DNA from: Planktothrix sp. PCC 11201
GTDB lineage: Bacteria > Cyanobacteriota > Cyanobacteriia > Cyanobacteriales > Microcoleaceae
Assembly: GCF_900009135.1 (NCBI RefSeq)
Contig: NZ_LT797703.1
Coordinates: forward strand, 98,166-162,165
Direction of reading: 5' to 3'
DNA length: 64,000 nucleotides
Of the stretch, positions 34,463-43,174 are shown in pieces. The position numbers and the translations under genes are program-made. Position 1 is the stretch's first letter. Each line of letters opens with the position of its first letter. A model generated the notes under the pieces. That model saw only the letters and a list, made by a program, of their open reading frames with translations. It had not been told where the DNA came from and searched no databases.

Positions 34463-36046
34463 TTAGACCTGTAGGGGTGAGGAGGTGAGGATCTTGACTT
34501 CAGGGGTTGCTAAGGGGTGAAGATTAATCTGTTGCTCAATCCGTTCTTTAGCCAAGGCGCGATATTCCCAGAAATGTTCCCCAGCCGCACATAGCCCCAG
34601 ATACAGATTCAGCAGTTGGGGTTTTTTCCGCAGGATGATCCAAAGTTGACGCCAAAACTGTCCCCGAAGCTCAGGTCGGCGTATTCCCTGATGCCAAATG
34701 ACCTGGGCGACTAATCTTAACCCTTTACCCAGGGGAAACTGCATGGTTTGTTTTTTAGTTGGGGAGCAGTTAATTTTTAAGCATTGTTGCAAACAGCGTC
34801 GCAGATAATTCTCTGGCTCGTATAACGTCCAAAACCCTTCTACATATTCCCGGGCGATATCAGCCATGGGGCGAGTGGGGATAAAATTCATCAGGGTATT
34901 TTGGTCGCCGGTGGGGTGACCATTTTCCTCCATTAAGCGTTTTTCTTGTTTCAGCCGATCCCAAAGGGCTGTATTGGGGAGAGCTTGAAGGATACCCAGC
35001 ATCGGTTGAGGAATACTGGTTTCTTCAATGAAAGCCTGAATCCGATCGCCGGCTCCCGCCTTCTCTCCATCAAAACCCAGGATAAACCCGGCATAAATCA
35101 GTAGCCCCGCCTGGTTAATTTTACGACAGGCTTCGGATAGGGGACTACGGGTATTTTGCTGTTTGCGGGTGAATTTGAGGCTATCTTGGTCAGGAGTTTC
35201 AATTCCCAGGAAAACCGCATAAAAACCCGCTTCTCCCATCAGTTGTAGGAGTTCATCATCTTCGGCTAAATTGACCGAGGCTTCGGTAATAAAGGTGAAG
35301 GGATGGTTGTGTTGCTCCATCCAGGGAATCAATTCCCGCAGAAAGGATTTAACGTTCTTCTGATTGCCAATAAAGTTGTCATCTACAATAAACAGAGAAC
35401 CGCGCCAACCCAAATCATAGAGGGTTTGTAACTCCTTTAGGGCTTGGGACGGCTCTTTGGTGCGGGGTTTGCGGCCATAAAGGGAAATAATGTCACAGAA
35501 TTCGCAGTTGAAGGGACAGCCCCGGGAAAACTGCATCGCCATCATCAAGTAACTCTCCCGGTGCAGCAGGTCAAAACGGGGGATGGGACTGTAGCTAACA
35601 TCGGGCTTTTCCGTCGAGCGAAAGATCCCCTGGGTTTGGCCTCGACTCAGAGCTTCTAGGAATAAGGGAATGGTCATTTCCCCTTCATCGAGAATCAGGA
35701 AATCAGCCCCGGCGTCGAGGGCATCCTGGGGGACGGAGGTGGGGTAGGGGCCACCGACAGCTACGGTTTTACCCAGACGCACCGCTTTTTGAATTAAGCC
35801 TTGAAAGTCAGGTTTTTGCACTAGCATGGCAGAAAGAATCACCAGATCGCACCAGTCCCAGTCGGCTTGGGTTTCATAGGCGACATTGCGATCGCGAAAT
35901 CTCATCTCCCAGTCTTGCGGTAATAGGGCTGCAACTGTAATAATACCTAACGGTGGAATCACTGCTTTGAGACCAGCAATTTCCATGAAGCGATCATAAG
36001 ACCAGAAAGATTGAGGAAATTGAGGATAGATCAGCAATACTTTCAT
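34463..36046 (-). CDS. B12-binding-domain radical SAM protein (DUF4070 type)
   Basis: A 527-residue enzyme with an N-terminal cobalamin-binding domain (about 1-140) and a radical SAM core with the cluster motif RGCPFNCEFCDI (CxxxCxxC, about 180). Downstream, IVDDNFIGNQKN and GFILGFDGEKAGAG are typical of the family that includes hopanoid C-2 methylase (HpnP) and related methylases. The sequence cannot separate HpnP from its paralogues, so the substrate is left open. It is monocistronic and lies divergent from the GT-B-like gene. Confidence 0.85.
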   Translation of the reverse strand: MKVLLIYPQFPQSFWSYDRFMEIAGLKAVIPPLGIITVAALLPQDWEMRFRDRNVAYETQADWDWCDLVILSAMLVQKPDFQGLIQKAVRLGKTVAVGGPYPTSVPQDALDAGADFLILDEGEMTIPLFLEALSRGQTQGIFRSTEKPDVSYSPIPRFDLLHRESYLMMAMQFSRGCPFNCEFCDIISLYGRKPRTKEPSQALKELQTLYDLGWRGSLFIVDDNFIGNQKNVKSFLRELIPWMEQHNHPFTFITEASVNLAEDDELLQLMGEAGFYAVFLGIETPDQDSLKFTRKQQNTRSPLSEACRKINQAGLLIYAGFILGFDGEKAGAGDRIQAFIEETSIPQPMLGILQALPNTALWDRLKQEKRLMEENGHPTGDQNTLMNFIPTRPMADIAREYVEGFWTLYEPENYLRRCLQQCLKINCSPTKKQTMQFPLGKGLRLVAQVIWHQGIRRPELRGQFWRQLWIILRKKPQLLNLYLGLCAAGEHFWEYRALAKERIEQQINLHPLATPEVKILTSSPLQV

Positions 36047-36179
36047 GGATTTTTAGTTTCTAATTTTAGTGACTTTAGGTGAAATCGGCTTAATTTTTAT
36101 CTATCTTAAGTATGATTATTTGATCAAATCACCAAAATTGAATTTCTGTTAATCTAATCCAAACTAAATTTTTTCCATA

Positions 36180-37292
36180 ATGTCAAGACCTACTGTATAT
36201 TTAGCGATTACCAATCATGGCTTTGGTCATGCGGTTAGAACCTCTGCGGTTGCCAATGAAATTCAAAGGCGTTTTCCTGATGTGTTATTAATTTTAGTCA
36301 CAACAGCCCCCCGATGGTTATTAGAATCTTATTTGGATGGGGATTTTATTATCCGTCCCCGAGGCTTTGATGTGGGGGTAGTACAGTCCGATAGTTTGAC
36401 CATGGATAAGGCAGCAACCCTGGAACAATGGCAAAAAATCCGTCAACAGCAACGGGCGATTATTGCCGGGGAAGTGAGTTTTATTAAACAAAATAAAGTT
36501 GATTTAATCTTAGCTGATATTTCTCCCCTGGCTACGGAAATTGCTAAAGCTGCGGGGATTCCCTGTTGGATGATGGGGAATTTTGGCTGGGATTTTATCT
36601 ATCGAGATTGGGGGGAAGAATTTATGGAGTTAGCAGATTGGATTTGCGGTTGTTTTAGTCGGTGCGATCGCCTGTTTCGGTTTCCTCTCCATGAACCGAT
36701 GACGGCTTTTCCCCATCAAATTGATGTGGGTTTAACCGGGGGAAATCCTCGGTTTGATTTAGACTATCTGCGGGAAAAGTTAGGAATTAAAACCCCACCG
36801 GAAAAAACCATATTATTAACTTTTGGCGGTTTGGGATTATCAGCAATTCCCCACCATAATATTGAACGGTTATCGGATTATACGTTTATTACCTTTGATC
36901 AGCATTTACCCCCCTTTCCCAATTTAATTCAAGTCAGTAATTCTCAGAAATTACCGGATCACAAATCCCGTCCCTTCCATGTGCGTCCGGTGGATTTAAT
37001 GCCTCTTTGTAGTCAGGTAATTTCTAAACCCGGTTATAGTACCTTTGCGGAGGCATTAAGATTAGATATTCCTGTAGTTTCTTTAACTAGAGATGGATTT
37101 GCCGAAGCTCCCGTTTTATTAGAATGGTTACAAAATTATGGGACTCACCAGATTATTACAACGACGGAATTTTTTCAACAGGATTGGAATTTTCTGAACC
37201 AACCTTTGATCAAACCCCGTTTATCTCAAACCTTAGATAAAAATGGGAATGAAGCGATCGCTCAATCTGTGATTGACTATCTTATGGGTTGA
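36180..37292 (+). CDS. GT-B-fold glycosyltransferase-like protein
   Basis: A 370-residue soluble protein with a GT-B-like Rossmann start (TVYLAITNHGFGHAVRTSAVANE) and a C-terminal donor-site region (SQVISKPGYSTFAEALRLDIPVVSL) with the SKPGYST motif seen in MurG-like and related proteins. This matches the L-arabinokinase-N-terminal/glycosyltransferase-like group. Substrate and role are unknown. It starts at the ATG 134 bases after the divergent radical SAM gene. Confidence 0.75.
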   Translation: MSRPTVYLAITNHGFGHAVRTSAVANEIQRRFPDVLLILVTTAPRWLLESYLDGDFIIRPRGFDVGVVQSDSLTMDKAATLEQWQKIRQQQRAIIAGEVSFIKQNKVDLILADISPLATEIAKAAGIPCWMMGNFGWDFIYRDWGEEFMELADWICGCFSRCDRLFRFPLHEPMTAFPHQIDVGLTGGNPRFDLDYLREKLGIKTPPEKTILLTFGGLGLSAIPHHNIERLSDYTFITFDQHLPPFPNLIQVSNSQKLPDHKSRPFHVRPVDLMPLCSQVISKPGYSTFAEALRLDIPVVSLTRDGFAEAPVLLEWLQNYGTHQIITTTEFFQQDWNFLNQPLIKPRLSQTLDKNGNEAIAQSVIDYLMG

Positions 37293-37313
37293 CTTTAATA
37301 TTTAAGGATCATT

Positions 37314-37335
37314 AAGCCCTGAAGGGCTTACTACG
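37314..37335. repeat. Palindromic repeat AAGCCCTGAAGGGCTT, second copy
   Basis: The same hairpin and ACTACG follow-on as at 15270-15291. It lies between the GT-B-like gene and yjbQ. Confidence 0.65.
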
Positions 37336-37343
37336 AATTAACT

Positions 37344-37760
37344 ATGGCGCATTATCAAGAAATTTTGGAAGTACAAACCAGTGGAAAATCCTTTTCTACA
37401 ATTACGGCTTATGTACAGGAAGTAGTTAAAAATTCTGGGATAAAAACAGGAATTTGCCATCTATTTTTACGTCATACTTCCGCCAGTTTAATTATCCAAG
37501 AAAATGCCGATCCCGATGTTCTCAGGGATTTAGAGAACTTTTTATCTAAGTTAGTTCCCGAAGGCAATTATTATATCCATGATGCCGAAGGGCCCGATGA
37601 TATGCCCGCCCATATTCGCACTATTCTGACCCATACTTCTGAACAAATTCCGATTTCCCAGGGACGGTTACTATTAGGAACCTGGCAAGGAATTTATCTC
37701 TGGGAACATCGACGTCATCGTCATACCAGGGAATTAGTCGTCCATATTATGGGAGAATAA
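37344..37760 (+). CDS. YjbQ-family protein (UPF0047)
   Basis: A 138-residue protein of the YjbQ/UPF0047 family. The core HTSASLIIQENADPDVLRDLE and HAEGPDDMPAHI-type stretch (HDAEGPDDMPAHIRTIL) and WQGIYLWEHR are diagnostic; conserved His and Asp/Glu residues likely bind metal. Members show weak thiamine-phosphate-synthase activity, but the physiological role is unclear. It is convergent with the next gene, 8 bases apart. Confidence 0.92.
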   Translation: MAHYQEILEVQTSGKSFSTITAYVQEVVKNSGIKTGICHLFLRHTSASLIIQENADPDVLRDLENFLSKLVPEGNYYIHDAEGPDDMPAHIRTILTHTSEQIPISQGRLLLGTWQGIYLWEHRRHRHTRELVVHIMGE

Positions 37761-37768
37761 AACCGATT

Positions 37769-38554
37769 TTAGGGGGATTCGGTCGGTGTGGAAAGGGACT
37801 CTAAATAGTGCAGAAAATCCAATAATTCATTATCGGTTAAATGCTGGCGAGACCGCTTCCCGTAGGTTTTTTGTAAATGGGCGCGACCCTGTTCCTGCGT
37901 CCACCGTAGCCGTTTTAATTCAATATCCGTTTTAGCAATATCCGAGGAAAAATCCGTTGTTTCCAAAGAACGACCAGAACCCGCCGAGGCTTGACTAAAT
38001 TCGGGTTCATCGGGATAGGTGGGGACACCTTCGGGACTTGCAGGAACCGGAGGCAAGGAAGCACTACGTCCTTTAGAACCCTTGGATTTGCTCTCCGTCT
38101 CATTGTCCGGGGTCTTGTCGGTTTTAGGCTGAATATAGGTGGCTGATAACCAATCATCGGAGGTGAGAGACCCGGAGGGAATTCCCCCGGAATCTTCATC
38201 GGGGATAGAAGATGGGGCGAAGGGGGGCGGACTCTCAAGGGTGGGAGGGACTGCGGGAACAGAAACAGCAGTGGAAACCTCCGGTTTGAGTTCCGGGGGT
38301 GTCGGTTTTAAAAGTTCCCTAGGGATAGAAGGTTGGGGTCGGGTGGTATCGAGATCTAGGGATTGAATCGCCCGTTTTTTGGCTTGATCTTCTGCTAACT
38401 CCACGGTATCAGCGGCGGCTAATCCCGTTGTTAGGATCACCCCGTCTATTTCGACCACCGCCCGCACCACATATTTTCCCAGATAAATGGTGAGTAGCTC
38501 AGAAATTAAACTTCCCGTCGGATAACGTGATCGCAATTGAGCCAACATAATCAA
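37769..38554 (-). CDS. Cyanobacterial protein with a dsRNA-binding-like N-terminus and Pro/Ser-rich middle
   Basis: A 261-residue protein. Residues 1-70 (LAQLRSRYPTGSLISELL, then EDQAKKRAIQSL) look like a short double-stranded-RNA-binding-like or related alpha/beta fold; residues 80-190 are Pro/Ser/Asp-rich and disordered; the C-terminus (KTYGKRSRQHLTDNELLDFLHYLESL) is helical. I do not recognise a named family. The role is unknown. Confidence 0.65.
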   Translation of the reverse strand: MIMLAQLRSRYPTGSLISELLTIYLGKYVVRAVVEIDGVILTTGLAAADTVELAEDQAKKRAIQSLDLDTTRPQPSIPRELLKPTPPELKPEVSTAVSVPAVPPTLESPPPFAPSSIPDEDSGGIPSGSLTSDDWLSATYIQPKTDKTPDNETESKSKGSKGRSASLPPVPASPEGVPTYPDEPEFSQASAGSGRSLETTDFSSDIAKTDIELKRLRWTQEQGRAHLQKTYGKRSRQHLTDNELLDFLHYLESLSTPTESP

Positions 38555-38980
38555 TAATTCCTAAACAAACTACGATATACTTAAAGATTAGTCATTCACG
38601 AAGCTAAACGTCACAAATTCTATACCCTATCTCACAAGCACCAAGGGAATCAACATTGGGTGCTATTCCACAAGCTCGAAGTTAGCATTGCCCAAGGGAA
38701 TAGATACTAGGGTATCCTCTGGTTTGCCTTTAGCCGACCTATCTAACGGAAGGCTTCTGTGCATCCGTGGATTGTAACACTGTCCTTATGGGGTTGGTAA
38801 AATCAGCCCGTGAGAAGTTCCCCCCAGGTGTTTTAAAGATGGGGTTTTGGGGGTTGGGTGTTGAGTGTCCGATGTGTGGAAAGCAGAAATCACTTCTTTG
38901 CTCAACCTTCACCCATTTAACACTAAATACCCATCCCTAATACCCGAAACCTGATTCTGACAAAGAGGATTAATCGCTAC
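38555..38980. other. Gene-free leader of the RNB-family gene
   Basis: About 425 bases without a plausible gene. GCCTTT and GGAAGGC (about 38726-38754) could pair, CCAAGGGAAT occurs twice (38641 and 38693 regions), and GGGGTTTTGGGGGTTGGG follows near 38843. A structured leader or small RNA is possible but no family is recognised. Confidence 0.35.
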
Positions 38981-41275
38981 ATGGAATTTTCAATCGCTAC
39001 ACTGTTAGCCTATTTTTCCGATGATAAATTAGTCACCCCCAAGGCTTTAGAGAAAAAACTCGCCCCCGACGAGGAAAGTCTCCGAAGGTTTCAAATTGCT
39101 TTGGATGCTTTGGAACGAATTGGCATTCTGGAAAAAGATAAAGGTCGTTATCGCCGGGTTCCCGAGGAAGGAATTGTGGAGGCGAAACTACGATGTTCGA
39201 GTAAAGGCTTCTGTTTTGCTATTCAAGATGCTGAAGGAGCCGAAGATGTTTATATTCGCGAAAGTCATCTGAGTACCGCTTGGAATGGCGATCGGGTTCT
39301 CGTTAGAATCATTAAAGAAGGTAGTCGTCGCCGTTCCCCTGAAGGAGAAGTTTATGTGATTTTAGAACGGGCTAATCCTTCAGTTTTAGCTCGAATTAAA
39401 CAATCAAAAACCGGGTATCGGGCAGTTCCTTTAGATGATCGGTTGTTATTTGAATTAGATTTAATTAATGACCCTTCTGAACTAGCCGAGGCGGTGGATC
39501 ATTTAGTTCATGTCGAAGTCCTGCGTTATCCCATTGGTGTCCATCGTCCCCTCGGTCACGTTGTCCAAATTCTCGGTTCCGATGCTGAAGATGCCGATGA
39601 TTTAGATATTGTTTGTTGTAAACACGATTTACCCCGCAAATGGCCCGCCGGAGCTTTACGCGAAGCCGAGGCAATTGACCGTACCTTGAAAAAAAGCGAT
39701 TTAAAAAATCGGGCTGATATTCGCAATGTCTTAACCATGAGTTTTGAACCGGATTTAGGTAATCCTGAATTTTCGGTTTTAGAAGATGAAGAACGGGCCA
39801 AGCGTCGCCCCTGCATCGATCATGCTTTTAGTATTGAACAAACTAAATCCGATCTTTGGCAATTAGGAATTCATTTAGCCGATGCTGCCCACTATATTCT
39901 CCCCGATAGTGATCTTGACCGAGAAGCCCGCAAACGGGGAACGGCGATTTATTTAGCGGATAAATTGATTCCGATTTATCCAGAAACAATTTCTTGCGAT
40001 CGCTTGGCCCTAGTTCCCGACGAAGAACGATTGGCAATATCGATTATGATCACCTTAGATATGGCCGGACGGGTCATAGAATACGAGATCCAACCCAGTG
40101 TGATCCGGGTAGATCATCAACTCACCTTTGACCAAACCCAAGCCGTTCTCGATGGTGAACCCTCCCCCTTTGCTAATGTCCTAGAAAACCTACTGGAACT
40201 CAGTCGGGCGGTACGCCAAATTCGCCTAGAAAGGGGCAGTTTTGAACTCAATTTACCCGATACCCATTGCCACTTTAATGATGAAGGAGAACTAGGGCCA
40301 ATTGTCCTATCTTCTTTGTCTCCAGCCCGGTCGATGATTTCTGAGTTGGTGGTATTGGCTAATCAAATTGTTGGCAGTCATTTAAACACCTTGGGTGTTC
40401 CAGCTATTTACCGCGTCCAACCGCCTCCAGAAGCTTCTGATGTCTCGGAGTTAGCCAAATTAGCAACCCATTTGGGGACGGAATTATTTTTGGAGGAAGA
40501 TGAGGAGGTAGAACCGGGTACATTTCAACAATTTACTGAAGAATTGGCAAACAGCAGGGCGGAAAGGGTTTTGAGTTATTTATTGGAGGAAACTCTCAAA
40601 CCGGCGGTTTATAGCACCACCGCTAAACTTCATTTTGGCTTGGCCCTTCCCTGTTATACCCATTGCACCTCCCCCCTGTCTCGCTATTGCGATTTACAGA
40701 TTTTGCGGGTACTCAAAAGCGTGTTTGAGGAAGGACGCGATCGCCGTTCCACCCGCGCTAAGGAACGGGTGGATTTGGGTCATTCTTCCTGTCATGGGAA
40801 AATTACCTGGAATGTGCTCCCCCCGGAAATTCAGCATGAGTTGGAAAGTCAGTTTAACCAGTTAGTGATTCATCTGAGTGAACGGGAAAGCGTGGCGGTG
40901 GATGCGGAGGAGGACTTAGAGGGACTCAAGAAAACCGGGTTCATGAAGGAACGCACGGGCCAAAACTTCATTGGGTTGATTACTGGGGTTCAGTCCTATG
41001 GATTCTTTGTGGAAATTGAGGTGAAGTCCCCCGGCGGTACGGTTTTACGGGTGGAAGGACTGGTTCATGTTTCCTCCCTCAAGGATGACTGGTATGAATA
41101 CCGTTCTCGTCAACAAACTTTAGTCGGTCGCAAAAATCGCAACCAATACCGTCTCGGGGATAATGTCGAAGTCCAGGTGAAAAGTGTAGACTACTATCGT
41201 CAACAAATTGATTTAGTTGCAGTCGGTGGTGGTAGTGAAGCCTCAGAGGATAACGACGAACCCTATTTTTCCTAA
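38981..41275 (+). CDS. RNase II/R (RNB)-family protein with an altered active site
   Basis: A 764-residue RNB-family exoribonuclease-like protein: N-terminal cold-shock-like part, RNB core (about 255-610) with RKRGTAIYLADKLIPIYPETIS, and a C-terminal S1 domain (about 655-755; GLITGVQSYGFFVEIEV). Two active-site regions look altered. Where active enzymes have DxDDA, it reads CIDHA (about 272-276), and where they have TSPIRRY it reads TSPLSRY (about 562). Metal and RNA chemistry may be changed or lost. It may be a Zam-like paralogue, which cyanobacteria carry beside a normal RNase R; not certain. Confidence 0.87.
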   Translation: MEFSIATLLAYFSDDKLVTPKALEKKLAPDEESLRRFQIALDALERIGILEKDKGRYRRVPEEGIVEAKLRCSSKGFCFAIQDAEGAEDVYIRESHLSTAWNGDRVLVRIIKEGSRRRSPEGEVYVILERANPSVLARIKQSKTGYRAVPLDDRLLFELDLINDPSELAEAVDHLVHVEVLRYPIGVHRPLGHVVQILGSDAEDADDLDIVCCKHDLPRKWPAGALREAEAIDRTLKKSDLKNRADIRNVLTMSFEPDLGNPEFSVLEDEERAKRRPCIDHAFSIEQTKSDLWQLGIHLADAAHYILPDSDLDREARKRGTAIYLADKLIPIYPETISCDRLALVPDEERLAISIMITLDMAGRVIEYEIQPSVIRVDHQLTFDQTQAVLDGEPSPFANVLENLLELSRAVRQIRLERGSFELNLPDTHCHFNDEGELGPIVLSSLSPARSMISELVVLANQIVGSHLNTLGVPAIYRVQPPPEASDVSELAKLATHLGTELFLEEDEEVEPGTFQQFTEELANSRAERVLSYLLEETLKPAVYSTTAKLHFGLALPCYTHCTSPLSRYCDLQILRVLKSVFEEGRDRRSTRAKERVDLGHSSCHGKITWNVLPPEIQHELESQFNQLVIHLSERESVAVDAEEDLEGLKKTGFMKERTGQNFIGLITGVQSYGFFVEIEVKSPGGTVLRVEGLVHVSSLKDDWYEYRSRQQTLVGRKNRNQYRLGDNVEVQVKSVDYYRQQIDLVAVGGGSEASEDNDEPYFS

Positions 41276-41282
41276 ATCTTAA

Positions 41283-41390
41283 CGCGGATTTAAGAGGATT
41301 TCACGGATTTCACGGATTTTCATCTGTGTTAATCTGCGTAATCCTCTTGAATTCGTGATCCTCATTCGTAATTCTTAATTCTTAATTCCT
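41283..41390. repeat. Imperfect inverted repeat and TTCTTAA heptamers
   Basis: ACGCGGATTTAAGAGGATT at 41283 is partly matched by a downstream inverse containing AATCTGCGTAATCCTCTT. CACGGATTT is repeated, and ATTCTTA-type heptamers follow near 41375. It resembles dispersed intergenic repeats of filamentous cyanobacteria. Confidence 0.55.
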
Positions 41391-41393
41391 AAA

Positions 41394-42077
41394 ATGTCTA
41401 TTACACAATTAATTAGTTTACTGGTGCTTGTGGGAGGTTTAGCGATCTTTACGATCCAAAATCTATCCCCTTCTCTATCTTTAATTTTTTTAGGTAATCA
41501 ACTGCCAACTTTGCCCCTTTCAATTTGGATTTTAATAGCGATCGCAATGGGAATATTAACCTATTCCATCATTTATAATTTATTTCAAGTTACCCCTCAG
41601 AGGGTTACACCTTTTTCTCCCTCTAAAACGGCTTCTGAGCCTGCTGCTAAAGCCCCCTTAGACCCTGTTAATCCTTCTTCTTGGGGTTATACTCCCGAAC
41701 CCGTCGAACCAACTCCAGAATCGGTTTATACCGCCTATGGTTCCGTTAGTCCTGTTAGTTCTTCCGAACCGGAACCCCGTCGGAGTGGTTTTGCAGATGA
41801 TGATGATTGGGAAACGGAAGTTAAACCTTTTAACCCCACTTGGGAAGGAGATGATGGGAGAGGAAATTCTCCAGAAAAACAACCCCTAACTGCATCGGAT
41901 TCATCTTATTCTTATTCCTACGAGGATCGAGATTCTAGTAGTACCGGAGTCGGGAAAGTGGAAACGGTTTATGATGCTGATTATCGAATTATTACCCCGC
42001 CTCCGAAAACGAAAATTCAAGCTGATACTGAACCCAAAAATCAGAATTCTAATGACGAAGAAGAAGATTGGGTTTGA
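41394..42077 (+). CDS. LapA/DUF1049-like membrane protein with acidic tail
   Basis: A 227-residue protein. Residues 1-70 hold two membrane spans (LISLLVLVGGLAIFTIQN and LSIWILIAIAMGILTYSIIY) with LFQV-like end, matching LapA/DUF1049. The rest is low-complexity, rich in Pro, Ser and acidic residues (EEEDWV at the end). Likely a membrane anchor or assembly helper; no specific role is shown. Confidence 0.75.
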   Translation: MSITQLISLLVLVGGLAIFTIQNLSPSLSLIFLGNQLPTLPLSIWILIAIAMGILTYSIIYNLFQVTPQRVTPFSPSKTASEPAAKAPLDPVNPSSWGYTPEPVEPTPESVYTAYGSVSPVSSSEPEPRRSGFADDDDWETEVKPFNPTWEGDDGRGNSPEKQPLTASDSSYSYSYEDRDSSSTGVGKVETVYDADYRIITPPPKTKIQADTEPKNQNSNDEEEDWV

Positions 42078-42173
42078 CACTCTCAGGTTTGGGGTAAAAA
42101 ATCGAATAAAAGTATGCTTATTAAAGAGATAGCATGGCGGTTAAAGAACAACGGGAATAGGAAAAATTAAACC

Positions 42174-42251
42174 ATGAATAAATTACTTCAGCAAGTAATA
42201 GAAGAATTAGAAAAACTCCCAGAGGAGGAACAAAATGCGATCTCATCCTGA
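42174..42251 (+). pseudogene. Internally deleted copy of the 42548 gene
   Basis: The first 24 codons (MNKLLQQVIEELEKLPEEEQ then NAIS) are nearly identical to the start of the 42548 gene, including upstream AAATTAAACC. The sequence then jumps to CTGATATTAATTGTTGAAG, the segment at about 42760-42785 in the intact gene. A TGA ends it after 25 residues. It is a duplicate with a roughly 150-bp internal deletion. Confidence 0.85.
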
Positions 42252-42335
42252 TATTAATTGTTGAAGTTAAGCAGCGATCGCTCTAATTTCTTGCTATAAT
42301 ACGCTGTAAAGGTTAACAACACTCAAAAAATATTT

Positions 42336-42518
42336 ATGTCAATTGTTGTAACACTGACTCCCGAACTGGAAGCAAAACTACGAGAAAAAGCCACCAAGCA
42401 AGGACAGGATATCAATTATGTTGTCACTGAACTTCTCAATCAAATCTTAACATGGGAAGCGGATGATACTGAAAAAGCAATTGAGGGAATTAAACGAGGG
42501 TTAGAAGATAGGGATTAA
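42336..42518 (+). CDS. Small RHH-type antitoxin-like protein
   Basis: A 60-residue protein starting SIVVTLTPELEAKLREKATKQG, typical of ribbon-helix-helix antitoxins in cyanobacteria. The C-terminus is Glu/Asp rich and would contact a toxin. A -10-like TATAAT lies at 42295-42300. No classical toxin follows; the next genes are a nuclease-like protein and a PIN protein, and the PIN could be the partner. Confidence 0.75.
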   Translation: MSIVVTLTPELEAKLREKATKQGQDINYVVTELLNQILTWEADDTEKAIEGIKRGLEDRD

Positions 42519-42547
42519 GCAACACAGAGAATAGGATAAATTAAACC

Positions 42548-43174
42548 ATGAATAAATTACTTCAGCAAGTAATAGAAGAACTAGAAAAACTCCCAGAGGA
42601 GGAACAAAAGGCGATCGCATCTCGTTTGTTAGTAGAACTTCAGGTCAAAAATACTAAAGACAATCCTCAAATTACTACCTTTGAGCGAGATCAATCTGCA
42701 TCACAAGTTTTTCAGTCTCGTTGGGAGGTAGATTTATCAGTTTATAATCGGGATAACCAACTGATATTAATTGTTGAAGTTAAGCGTAGATCCAAGCCTT
42801 CACTAGATTGGGTTATAGAATTAAGCCAGAAGATTTTTGAGAGTCAAAATTTTCCCAGATGTCCTTATCTGATGTTAGTTTTCACTGATTCAATCTATTT
42901 ATGGTCTAATCTCAACCATCAAAAACAAATCGCAGAACCTTCTTATATTATTGATGCAACTCCTATTTTTCAACCTTACTTTGAACAAGTCGGAGTTACG
43001 GCGAATAAAATTAGTGGTCAAAGCTTTGAAATGATTGTGGCTTCTTGGTTAAGAGAAATTATTCATTCTTCAATCTTTCCTAATGTGAGTGATCAATCTC
43101 AACAATGGTTAGTTGATTCAGGACTAGGGAAAGCGATAGCAGGAGGTTACTTTCAATATGAGGATATTGCGTGA
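42548..43174 (+). CDS. Putative PD-(D/E)xK-type nuclease-like protein
   Basis: A 208-residue protein. Residues 1-30 are a helix (MNKLLQQVIEELEKLPEEEQ) like the N-terminus of small cyanobacterial antitoxins; residues 50-130 contain NQLILIVEVKRRSKPSLDW, fitting the (D/E)xK core of restriction-endonuclease-fold proteins. It overlaps the PIN gene by four bases (GTGA), so translational coupling is likely. A duplicate with an internal deletion lies 370 bases upstream. Role unknown; a toxin-antitoxin or defence pair is inferred. Confidence 0.7.
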   Translation: MNKLLQQVIEELEKLPEEEQKAIASRLLVELQVKNTKDNPQITTFERDQSASQVFQSRWEVDLSVYNRDNQLILIVEVKRRSKPSLDWVIELSQKIFESQNFPRCPYLMLVFTDSIYLWSNLNHQKQIAEPSYIIDATPIFQPYFEQVGVTANKISGQSFEMIVASWLREIIHSSIFPNVSDQSQQWLVDSGLGKAIAGGYFQYEDIA

